Shown here in pieces: positions 33,437 through 43,000 of a stretch of DNA of 64,000 nt (its first letter is position 1; the number at the start of each line of letters is the position of its first letter). Under the pieces are notes generated by a model. That model worked only from the letters and a program-made list of their open reading frames with translations. It ran no database searches and was not told where the DNA came from. Where the stretch lies: positions 364,213-428,212 of the forward strand of contig SUZK01000001.1 in assembly GCA_015059955.1 (NCBI GenBank), given 5' to 3'. Source of the DNA: Rikenellaceae bacterium (GTDB taxonomy: Bacteria; Bacteroidota; Bacteroidia; Bacteroidales; Rikenellaceae). Both the position numbers and the translations under genes were made by a program.

Positions 33437-34321
33437 ATGGCACATCGCAGTGGTTTTGTAAATATCATCGGCAATCCGAACGTGGGTAAGTCGACACTTA
33501 TGAATCAGCTTGTGGGCGAGAAGCTCTCAATCATAACGGCCAAGGCGCAGACAACGCGTCATCGTATCATGGGTATCGTCAATGGCGACGACTTCCAGAT
33601 TGTCTACTCCGACACCCCAGGCATCCTCAAGCCCAACTACAAGTTGCAGGAGAAGATGATGAAGTTCGTGCGTGGTGCCATCACCGATGCCGATGTGCTA
33701 CTATATGTTACCGACACGGTGGAGGATAGCGACCGCTCGGCTGAAATTATCGAGAAGGTGCGCTTATCGGGTATTCCCACAATTGTGGTTATCAACAAGG
33801 TAGACCTGACGACGCCCGACCGCCTTACGGCGCTTGTCGAGAAGTGGCAGGCGCTGTTGCCCGATGCCATCATCGCCCCCTGCTCGGCCAAGGAGAACTT
33901 CAACGTTGAGGGTGTCTTCAACCTTATCTTAGAGCGCCTGCCTGAGGGCGAACCATTCTATCCAAAGGATACGCTTACGGATAAGACCCTGCGTTTCTTC
34001 GCCTCGGAGATTATCCGCGAGAAGATACTGCTAAACTATGACAAGGAGATACCATACTCGTGTGAGATAGCCATCGAGGCATACAAGGAGGAGCCAACCA
34101 TCGACCGCATATCGGCGACAATATACGTTGCGCGCAACTCACAGAAGGGTATTGTCATAGGCCACAAGGGCGAGAAGCTGAAGCGCGTAGGTCAGGCGGC
34201 ACGCCACGACCTCGAAGCGTTCCTCGGCAAGAGGGTATTCCTTGAGCTCTACGTAAAGGTGCAGGAGGATTGGCGTAATAACGACAATCAACTTAAACGC
34301 TTCGGCTACGAGTTGGAGTAA
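33437..34321 (+). CDS. era: GTPase Era
   Basis: GNPNVGKSTLMNQLVGEKLSIITAKAQTTRHRIMGI, DTPGI, NKVD, KH-domain GHKGEKLKRVG. Confidence 0.96.
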   Translation: MAHRSGFVNIIGNPNVGKSTLMNQLVGEKLSIITAKAQTTRHRIMGIVNGDDFQIVYSDTPGILKPNYKLQEKMMKFVRGAITDADVLLYVTDTVEDSDRSAEIIEKVRLSGIPTIVVINKVDLTTPDRLTALVEKWQALLPDAIIAPCSAKENFNVEGVFNLILERLPEGEPFYPKDTLTDKTLRFFASEIIREKILLNYDKEIPYSCEIAIEAYKEEPTIDRISATIYVARNSQKGIVIGHKGEKLKRVGQAARHDLEAFLGKRVFLELYVKVQEDWRNNDNQLKRFGYELE

Positions 34322-34351
34322 TAAACAGATTTGTAGAGACGTTATAATACC

Positions 34352-36361
34352 ATGAGACGACTGTTGACAACCATGTTGTTGCTATGTGCCGTGTCTTTGC
34401 TCCCCGAGAGGGCAGAGGCACAGTATAACCGCAACTATATCTACTGGATGGGTCAGCAGCGCATGGTCGACAACGAGTATAGCGAGGCTATCGACATCCT
34501 CAACGTCTTGTTGCGCCACGATGCCAAGGATTTCGATGCCTACTTCCTACGCGGTATCGCCAAGTATAACCTCGGCGACCTGCTGGGTGCCGATATGGAC
34601 TTCTCGCGTGCCGTGGAGCTCAACCCTGTATATACGGGTGCCTACTACTATCGCGCTATAACGCGCACACGCTTAGGTAACTACGATGACGCCTTGTCCG
34701 ACTTTAGGCAGGCCATAGAGCTACGCCCCGACCTCCCCGACCCCTATTATAGCCGAGGTGTCACACGCCTGCTAAATCAGCAGTTCGAGGAGGCCATCAA
34801 GGACTTCAACCTCTACATACGCTACGACAAGCGTCACGTGGGGGCATATATCAACCGCGGTCTAAGCTATCTCTACCTCGGCGATACGATAAACGCCTAC
34901 GAGAACTATGACCTTGCCATACGCACCAACCGCGAGGACCCCGATGGCTATAATCGTCGCGGTGCGCTACGCATGGAGCAACGACGCTACGACGAGGCGT
35001 GCGCCGACTTCAATATGGCTGTGGAGTGCGACTCGACATATCTGCCAGCGCTCTTCAACCGCGCCATCGTGCAGAACTACTTAGATAGGCCTATGCTCGC
35101 CATCGAGGATTTCGGCCGTGTCATAGAGCTCGACCCACAAAGCTCGCTCAGCTACTTTAACCGCGCCATGGTGCGCTCCGAGATTGGCGACTATAACAAT
35201 GCTCTCGCCGATTTGGATGTTGTGGCACAGCTGTCGCCCGACAATGTCCTTGTCTTCTACAACCGCGCAATACTGCACACCAACTTGGGTAATGTCGATG
35301 CTGCCATCAGCGACTACTCGCGTGCCATTGAGCTGTATCCCGACTTTGCGAATGCCTACCTAAGTCGTGCCTATCTGCGTCGCTCGAAGCATGATGTGCG
35401 TGGCGCACAGAGCGACGAACGTACGGCAGAACGTAAGATTTCGGAGCACCGCTCGCGCCTCAACGATAAGTCATCGTCTATATATGCCGATACCACTCAG
35501 CGCTTCGACAAGCTGCTGTCGTTCGACAGCCACCTTATGGAGCGTAACTTCGAGCGTATAGCATCGTCGCGTGGTGTCGACGATGCCAACAACCTTACAC
35601 TGATACCTATGTTCCGCTTCACACTCCTTAAGCAGGATAGCGTCGCGGTAGATAGACGTGCCACACGCTTTGGTACGCAGCGCGTGAGAGATTTTAGGGA
35701 TAAGTTCGATAACGACCTTCTGCGCCTCGACTGCCGTAATACGAATATCGACCCCGATATGCTAATCGAGATAGACAAGAGGGTGGAGGGTGCTCTGCAC
35801 AACGCCGAGGAGGCGAACTGGATGCTTCACTTCGAGCGAGGCATAAGCCAGCTACTTATCAAGCAGTATACCAATGCCGTAAACTCGCTTACGGAGGCCA
35901 TACGCCTTAACCCAACAAATCCGTTCCTATACCTCAATAGGGCGGCGGCACGTGCCGAGATGATTGATTTTATATCGTCAATAGACAACTCGTACCAGAG
36001 TGTCACCATCGACTCTGACCCCTCGAAGCGCCTGCATACAACGGTGAAGCGTACGTATAGCTACGACGAGGCTATCGAGGATATGAACAAGGTGATAAAG
36101 CTATACCCCGAATTTGCCGAGGGCTACTATAATAGAGCCAACCTTATGGCCATATCGGGCAAGCTGCCTGAGGCCTACGACGACTATACTCGCGCCATAG
36201 AGCTCGATGCGAACATGGGTGAGGCCTACTATAACCGAGGTCTTGTGCAGATATTTATGAAGGATACGCGCAAGGGGTGTATGGACCTGTCGAAGGCGGG
36301 TGAGCTGGGCATAGCCTCGGCATACGATATACTGCGCCAGTTCCGCATAGCAGAGCACTAA
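34352..36361 (+). CDS. Tetratricopeptide repeat protein
   Basis: Many TPR units (YYSRGVTRLLNQQFEEAIKDFN..., YLNRAAARAEM...); signal peptide. Confidence 0.88.
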   Translation: MRRLLTTMLLLCAVSLLPERAEAQYNRNYIYWMGQQRMVDNEYSEAIDILNVLLRHDAKDFDAYFLRGIAKYNLGDLLGADMDFSRAVELNPVYTGAYYYRAITRTRLGNYDDALSDFRQAIELRPDLPDPYYSRGVTRLLNQQFEEAIKDFNLYIRYDKRHVGAYINRGLSYLYLGDTINAYENYDLAIRTNREDPDGYNRRGALRMEQRRYDEACADFNMAVECDSTYLPALFNRAIVQNYLDRPMLAIEDFGRVIELDPQSSLSYFNRAMVRSEIGDYNNALADLDVVAQLSPDNVLVFYNRAILHTNLGNVDAAISDYSRAIELYPDFANAYLSRAYLRRSKHDVRGAQSDERTAERKISEHRSRLNDKSSSIYADTTQRFDKLLSFDSHLMERNFERIASSRGVDDANNLTLIPMFRFTLLKQDSVAVDRRATRFGTQRVRDFRDKFDNDLLRLDCRNTNIDPDMLIEIDKRVEGALHNAEEANWMLHFERGISQLLIKQYTNAVNSLTEAIRLNPTNPFLYLNRAAARAEMIDFISSIDNSYQSVTIDSDPSKRLHTTVKRTYSYDEAIEDMNKVIKLYPEFAEGYYNRANLMAISGKLPEAYDDYTRAIELDANMGEAYYNRGLVQIFMKDTRKGCMDLSKAGELGIASAYDILRQFRIAEH

Positions 36362-36405
36362 TACACACGCACGAAAACAATTTATAAACTTTAAATAAAA
36401 TTTTT

Positions 36406-37782
36406 ATGACTCAAACAATTCAACGTAAACTTAACGACTCGGCGTTTGTGCGCTGGGCAGCGGTGATCCTCATCTCGTTGATGATGTTCTTCGCCTACAT
36501 GTTTGTGGACATCCTCTCGCCTATGAAGGCAAACCTTGAGAGTGACCCCAACTTGATGTGGAATAGTACGACCTATGGTACCTATGGCGCTTCGGAGTAC
36601 TTCCTCAATGTATTCTTCTTCTTCCTCATCTTTGCAGGTATCATCCTCGATAAGATGGGTATCCGCTTTACGGGTCTCTTGTCGGCATCGTTGATGGTTA
36701 TCGGTGCTGGTATCAAGTACTACGCTGTGAGCGACGCCTTTGCAACATCGGAGCTTAATGTGACTATGACAAGCTGGGGCTTGTTCGACCTCCCAGGTAC
36801 AGCTCTCTTGGCTTGCGTGGGCTTTATGATCTTCGGTTGTGGTTGCGAGATGGCTGGTACAACAGTGTCTAAGGCTATTGCTAAGTGGTTTAAGGGTAAG
36901 GAGATGGCTATGGCTATGGGCCTTGAGATGTCTATCGCACGCCTTGGCGTATTTGCAGCCATGTGGCTCTCACCTATCGTCTATAAGGCAGGTGGCTCGG
37001 AGGTCTCTTCACCCGTGCTCTTCGGTACTATCCTTCTTATGATTGGCCTTATCTTCTACTTCGTATTCTGCGTTATGGATACTAAGTTCGACAAGCAGCT
37101 TAAGGCCGCTGGCGAGCTTTCTGAGGAGGGCTCTGAGGAGGAGTTCAAGTTCTCGGATTTGAAGAATATCTTTACAAGCAAAATGTTCTGGTTGGTAGCT
37201 TTGATGTGTGTATTGTACTACTCGGCAATCTTCCCATTCCAGAAGTTCGCTCCCGACTTCCTTGCTAAGACCCTTAAGGTTGAGCCAGAGGTGGGCGCAC
37301 AGCTCTTCAGTTTCTTCCCAATCTTGGCTATGTGCCTCACTCCATTCCTTGGTGGCTTCATCGACCGTAAGGGTAAGGCGGCCTCAATGCTTATGGTGGG
37401 CTCAATGATTATGATTGCTTGCCACCTATGCTTTGCTTTCTTGCTTCCTGCATTCCCATCACAGGGCCTTGCTGTTGCCATCATCGCCATCCTCGGCGTG
37501 TCGTTCTCGTTGGTGCCTGCCGCTTTGTGGCCATCGGTGCCAAAGATTATCGACGAGCGTATCCTCGGCTCGGCATACTGCGTAATCTTCTGGATTCAGA
37601 ATATCGGCTTGCTTGCAGTGCCTATCGTAATTGGTGCTGTTAACGATGCTACTGGCTCATACGTATTGCCAATGATTATCTTCTCATCATTTGGCGTACT
37701 TGCGCTCTTCATCGGTATGTTGCTCAAGCGTGAGGATACCAAGAAGGGTTATGGTCTTGAGCTCCCTAATATCAAGAAGTAG
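36406..37782 (+). CDS. Major facilitator superfamily transporter
   Basis: 458 aa with about 12 hydrophobic segments and an MFS-like central loop. Confidence 0.85.
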   Translation: MTQTIQRKLNDSAFVRWAAVILISLMMFFAYMFVDILSPMKANLESDPNLMWNSTTYGTYGASEYFLNVFFFFLIFAGIILDKMGIRFTGLLSASLMVIGAGIKYYAVSDAFATSELNVTMTSWGLFDLPGTALLACVGFMIFGCGCEMAGTTVSKAIAKWFKGKEMAMAMGLEMSIARLGVFAAMWLSPIVYKAGGSEVSSPVLFGTILLMIGLIFYFVFCVMDTKFDKQLKAAGELSEEGSEEEFKFSDLKNIFTSKMFWLVALMCVLYYSAIFPFQKFAPDFLAKTLKVEPEVGAQLFSFFPILAMCLTPFLGGFIDRKGKAASMLMVGSMIMIACHLCFAFLLPAFPSQGLAVAIIAILGVSFSLVPAALWPSVPKIIDERILGSAYCVIFWIQNIGLLAVPIVIGAVNDATGSYVLPMIIFSSFGVLALFIGMLLKREDTKKGYGLELPNIKK

Positions 37783-37790
37783 TACTTTTT

Positions 37791-37875
37791 TGAGATAAGG
37801 CAGACATCTACTGCCGCTAACAAAAATTCCCGACAATGGGCAGTACGCCAAGTACAGCCCATCGTCGGGATTTTT
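37791..37875. repeat. Hairpin repeat/terminator, copy 1
   Basis: TGAGATAAGGCAGACATCTACTGCCGCTAAC then CCCGACAATGGGC-AGTACGCCAAGTACA-GCCCATCGTCGGG-ATTTTT. Confidence 0.8.
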
Positions 37876-37920
37876 GCCGAGCGTTGTATCTGCAGCCTTC
37901 TATCAAAAAATTACATTTCA

Positions 37921-38005
37921 CGAGATAAGTCAGACATCTGCTGCCGCTTACAAGCTGTCCCGACAATGAGCCGTACGCCAAGTACAGCCCATCGTCGGGA
38001 TTTTC
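37921..38005. repeat. Hairpin repeat/terminator, copy 2
   Basis: CGAGATAAGTCAGACATCTGCTGCCGCTTAC then CCCGACAATGAGCCGTACGCCAAGTACAGCCCATCGTCGGGATTTT. Confidence 0.8.
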
Positions 38006-38021
38006 TATTAAGAGTATTCAA

Positions 38022-39431
38022 TTAGTGTGTGAACACCTTGCCATGCTGCTTCTCTTGAGCCTCCCATTTGAGGCGCGAGGTGGTGGGGTATTTCAGCTTT
38101 TCAAGCTCTGCCACGCCATTCTCGATATCCTTAAGGAGCATATCTGCCATGTCGCGCGACATGCCCTGACGTATAACTATGCGCATCACGGTCATATCCT
38201 CGATGTTCTTGGGCATCGAGTAGGCGGGTACCATCCAACCACTCTGCTGCAACAGGGCCTGAAGGTCGTAAAGTGTCCACTTCGCTCGTTTCTCATACTC
38301 CTCGGCAAGCGACCATACGAACAGCGGGTTGACAACCTCCGATGAGTAGTTCTCGAAGCACTCCATGTCGCCTATGCGCTGGTGGCAGTAGCGTGCTATC
38401 TCCATTGAGTTGCGCTGCACATCGTGGTAGCCCTCGCGGCCGAGACGTATGAAGTTGTAGTACTGGCCGAGCACCTGCGCTGCGGGGCGTGAGAAGTTGA
38501 GGCCTACTTGAGTAACCTCCGCGCCGAGGTAGTTCACCGAGAAGGACATCTCATCGGGGAGCATGCTCTTGTCGCGCCATACCACCCAGCCGAGGCCTGG
38601 GTATACAAGGCCGAACTTATGGCCCGATGTAGATATTGAGGCCACCCATTTTAGTCTGAAATCCCACTTCGTCTCTGGCGAGATAAATGGCAGGATAAAG
38701 CCTCCTGAGGCGGCATCTACGTGTATGGGTATATCATACCCCGTAGCCTTGTTGAAGGCGTCAAGTTCCTTGTCTAAGGCCTCTATGTCGTCGTTTAGAC
38801 CTGTCCACGTTACACCTGCTATGGGTACTACGCAGATGGTGTTCTCATCGCATAGCTTGATAGCCTCCTTGGGCGATAGTGTGCGTTGCTCGCGTGTTAG
38901 AGGCACCTGGCGTAGCTCTATCTGCCATAGCTGGCAGAACTTCTCCCAGACCACCTGCATACCTGCGCTCATCACAAGGTTTGGTTTGTCGTAGGGCTTG
39001 CCTGCGGCCTGACGGAGCTTGCGCCAGCGTAGCCATGCAGAGACGCCACCAAGCATACAGGCCTCCGAAGAGCCAATGCCGAGGGCTCCGGTCTTCGACT
39101 CGCCCTTCTCGGGGGTATTCCATAGGTTGGCGAGGATGTTGATACATCGCGATGCCATAACGGCTACGCGTGGATACTCCGTCTGGTCGATGTAGTTCAT
39201 CGATACCGCCTCGTTCATAAGGCGTGTGGCGTACTCATCCATGTAGGTAGTAACGAATGTCGCGAGGTTGAGCCTTGGCTGCGTCTCGGCATATGTCTCA
39301 TCCTTGACCATGCGGTAGGCTATCTCGGGTGTTGTGGGGTGCTCAGGGATTGTCATCGTGGGCGCAGGGCGCATCATCTCTTCCGAGCCGTAGACCGCTG
39401 TTGTTGCGGTGGAGTGTTTTGTGTTCGTCAT
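38022..39431 (-). CDS. gadB: Glutamate decarboxylase
   Basis: PLP region STSGHKFGLVYPGLGWVVWR; HVDAASGGF; 469 aa. Confidence 0.93.
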   Translation of the reverse strand: MTNTKHSTATTAVYGSEEMMRPAPTMTIPEHPTTPEIAYRMVKDETYAETQPRLNLATFVTTYMDEYATRLMNEAVSMNYIDQTEYPRVAVMASRCINILANLWNTPEKGESKTGALGIGSSEACMLGGVSAWLRWRKLRQAAGKPYDKPNLVMSAGMQVVWEKFCQLWQIELRQVPLTREQRTLSPKEAIKLCDENTICVVPIAGVTWTGLNDDIEALDKELDAFNKATGYDIPIHVDAASGGFILPFISPETKWDFRLKWVASISTSGHKFGLVYPGLGWVVWRDKSMLPDEMSFSVNYLGAEVTQVGLNFSRPAAQVLGQYYNFIRLGREGYHDVQRNSMEIARYCHQRIGDMECFENYSSEVVNPLFVWSLAEEYEKRAKWTLYDLQALLQQSGWMVPAYSMPKNIEDMTVMRIVIRQGMSRDMADMLLKDIENGVAELEKLKYPTTSRLKWEAQEKQHGKVFTH

Positions 39432-39648
39432 AGTTTAATAATTCATTGGTTGTATGCTGAACCAAAACATAAACTATGCCAGTAGTAAGAGCGCAGATGA
39501 AAGAGTGAGGGATACTATCGCCCCATTCAAAGTGGCACACCTCTCGGTGATACGAGTATATATATAAGTATTTTATTGTCTCCGCAGGAATTTACAATCT
39601 CTAATAGCTGGAAATAGTCGACGACTAAATCACTGCCGAAAAATGATG

Positions 39649-39723
39649 TCGGGATACCGGGATTCGAACCCGGGACCTCCAACTCCCGAAGCTGGCGCGC
39701 TAACCGGACTGCGCTACATCCCG
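39649..39723 (-). tRNA. tRNA-Pro(CGG)
   Basis: CGGGATGTAGCGCAGTCCGGTTAGCGCGCCAGCTTCGGGAGTTGGAGGTCCCGGGTTCGAATCCCGGTATCCCGA; anticodon CGG. Confidence 0.94.
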
Positions 39724-39791
39724 AACATAGGCCACATAAGGCTAATCTCAGTGTACGAAAAAAGGTCGTATTGCTACGACCTTTATCGTTG

Positions 39792-39866
39792 TCGGGATAC
39801 CAGGATTCGAACCTGGGACCCCCTGCTCCCAAAGCAGGTGCGCTAACCGGACTGCGCTACATCCCG
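39792..39866 (-). tRNA. tRNA-Pro(TGG)
   Basis: CGGGATGTAGCGCAGTCCGGTTAGCGCACCTGCTTTGGGAGCAGGGGGTCCCAGGTTCGAATCCTGGTATCCCGA; anticodon TGG. Confidence 0.94.
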
Positions 39867-39889
39867 AGAGGATTAACCATTTCGAGGTG

Positions 39890-39920
39890 CAAAGGTAACG
39901 AAAAATTTTAATACGCCAAA
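39890..39920 (-). promoter_or_regulatory. Promoter TTTG-N19-TACCTTTG for the tRNA-Pro pair
   Basis: Minus strand TTTGGCGTATTAAAATTTTTCGTTACCTTTG ending 23 nt before the tRNA 5' end. Confidence 0.65.
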
Positions 39921-40022
39921 TTTTTCAGCACTTTTTTTTATTTTTTTTGAAAAATATGTCATGCGTCGTTATCGTAACCCTCATTTGCGCGGCCGATAGT
40001 TCGCCACTGAGTCGATATGCGC

Positions 40023-43000
40023 TTACCTCAATTCGCTCAGTGGCGTTGCAACAACCACAGGTGGATGCGTTGGCTGTAATCCCTCGCGCTGCTGCTCCTG
40101 CTGGATTGCAGATAGGCTCGTCTTACGGTTGCGTGAGTCCCACGATACGAAGGTCTCGTAGTTGTATGTCCACGAACTGCCGTATGCCAACTTATGGATA
40201 CGATAGTATATTGCCTCGCGTGATGGGGCGTTGAAGCCACCCGTGTTATCGTTCATTATAGAGTTGTAGGTAGGACGCCATACACCCCTCCAGTATGTGT
40301 GTCCACCCTCATATACGCCCAAGCCATCGTAGTAGTAACGCGTGTCGTTGAGGAACTTACTCCACCTGACAAGTGCTGTATTGTTGGTTATGTCTATATT
40401 CTTACCCCAACCCCAATTTGAGTATGATGACTTTATTGACTCTACCTCTGAATTAGGTATGCTACCCATACTTTGGTATGCGTACTCGTCGTCAAGTTTA
40501 GCAAAACCATGGCCTCCCGCCTCATGGAGTATGAGCTGCCCAAACATTTCGTCGTTAGTGCCAAGTGGGAAGTATGATATTGATGCACCTGGGCCATAGT
40601 CACCCGTCGTTACGGGGTAGAACATATAGCATGTGCCGGCATAGTACTTTCGGTTCATGATTACTATTATTGTAGCCTCATTGATGCGACTTGGGTCAAC
40701 GGCTAACTCAGCATAAGCAGCCACTAAGGCATTGTCACCACCTACTAATGTGCCGTTGCCGAAGAAACCTCCTAACGTCGTTTCGCCACTATTGTAGCCG
40801 GAGTTTGGAGATACCACGGTCACCTGGTAGACATTGAACAGATGGCGGAATGACTTGTATGGCTCTTCGCTGAAAAGCGCCTCTATGGCGGTGCTTAGGT
40901 CTGAACTATACTTACCGCTGTTGATGTCGCTTTGTGAGTAGGCATCACCCATGATAACTATGTCGATGCCATTACCCTCGGTCGCCCTCTGAAGTTCTAC
41001 AACATCATAGTGGTTGGTACCAATCTCGCCATTACCACCCTCGTCACCCTCGTCGCCACTGTCACCACCACTTGGTACGTCATCGTGGCTATAATCGCCA
41101 ACGTTAAACTCTACAACATTGTAGTCAGCCCAACAATATTGGTTAGTGTATGAGCTTATGTGGCCTGCGGGAACGCGAACAACGGTGCTCTTCTCGCACG
41201 CTTGCCATGTGTCGCCACTATCATAGATGCATGTTGGGGCATTATTACCGTTGAAGTATAGCGACTTGAGCGATGTGCAGTTGTCAAACGCATAGTTGTA
41301 TAATACGGATAGCGAGCTTGGTATTATAACCTTTGTAAGGCTCGAACAACCATCGAAGGCGTGTGCGTAAATTGTCTGTAACCCATCGGGGAGTGTTACG
41401 CTCTCAAGCTTGCTGCAATCTTGGAATACACCCTCGCAGATGGTGAGTACATCGCTTGGGACGGTATATGATACCATATCTTTGCATGCGCCATCAGCTA
41501 ACTGTACAAGGACATAACCAACATATAGGCTCTTGCTGTCACCCTTGAGGTTTGGGCCTGAGAACTTTGTCAAGGTGCTACATTTGAACGGACCATGGCC
41601 AAAGCTGTCGGCGGTCTCAGGAATATAGACACTCGTTAGGCTACAATCCTTAAAGGCGTATGAGCCAATAATTACTACCTTATTTAAGTCTATCACCGTC
41701 AGGTTGCGACAATTGTAGAATGCGTAGTCGCCAATGCCATACGTAGCATCCGGTAGCGAGAGAGATGTTAGTCCGCTACCAGCAAAGGCGTAAGTCTCAA
41801 TGCGCTTAAGGCTGTCGGGGAATGTTATGCCCGTTAGTGTCGAGCAATTCTTGAATGCCTCTGCTTCTATGGCTGTCAAATTGCCACTAAATGTGATAAC
41901 ACCCTTGTCCATATCCTGCGAGTAGATGTTCGAGGTGATGCTAACATTGAATGCATCGGTGTTGTATGGCGTCACAATCGCACCATTCGATGATGTGTAG
42001 AATAGCTCGTTGTTGTTGGGTGTCTCTCTGTTGGGTACTTCTATATCCTCGGGTTCTTCAAAGTCTGTGAAGTCATAACCTTTGATAATATCAGAGTAGA
42101 TGCTCCATTTATCGGTTGACTTATATATGCTTACCGATTGTGTCGGTACATAAATAACTTTTGTTCCCCATGATGGAAATAGCAGATTGTTGGGCTCGCC
42201 TACCTTTGGAGGTGTTGTTGCCATGCAATATATCTCTTTGAGAGAATCACAACTATGCAATGCACCGTTGTCAATTATCGTTACGCTCTCTGGAATAGTT
42301 ATTCGTTTGATGTTTGCACAATACGTAAAAGCACTTGCTCCGATCGTTGTTACACCGTTTGAGATAGTTACCTTCGTAAGATTTTCACAATTGGCAAATG
42401 CTGCGCGCCCGATAGTCTTTACATTACCGGGTACTACGACCCTCTTTAGGTTAGCACACCAATAAAAGGCATACTCACCAATTGAGGTGATATCACTTGG
42501 AATAGTGTACTCATCGCCTGAGCCATCGGCGTATGCAATCAAGACACCCTCCTTTGTCAGATTGCGGCCGTTATTCGAGGCGTACTTACCCTTAAATGTC
42601 TTTAAGTTGGCGCAGCCTTTAAAGGCACAATCACCGATTGTCGTCACATTGTTCGGTATGGTTATGCTTGTGATACCTGAGTCTTGGAACGCATAGTCAC
42701 TGATTGTTTTTACGCTATTGGGTATGACGATATTTTGTAGGTTTGCACAGCCGTCGAACATCGCAAAGGGTATAGACGTTATGCTACTTGGTAACGTTAC
42801 ATTCTCTATACCCGACCAAGAGAATAATGATGAACCAAGCGTTCCTACGCTATCGGGAAGTGTTATACTCGATAGTTTTCGGGTATAGCTAAATGCATTG
42901 GTTCCTATCGTTATTACACTGCCTGGTATAACAATACTCTCTAAACTATCACATCGATAGAATGCTTGCGTACCGATAGATGTTACTCCTATGGGAATGG

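Noticed and set aside
39649-39866. Possible tRNA-associated integrated element
   Set aside because: Two intact tRNA-Pro genes but no integrase or att-type duplication seen nearby; similarity between them is ordinary isoacceptor similarity
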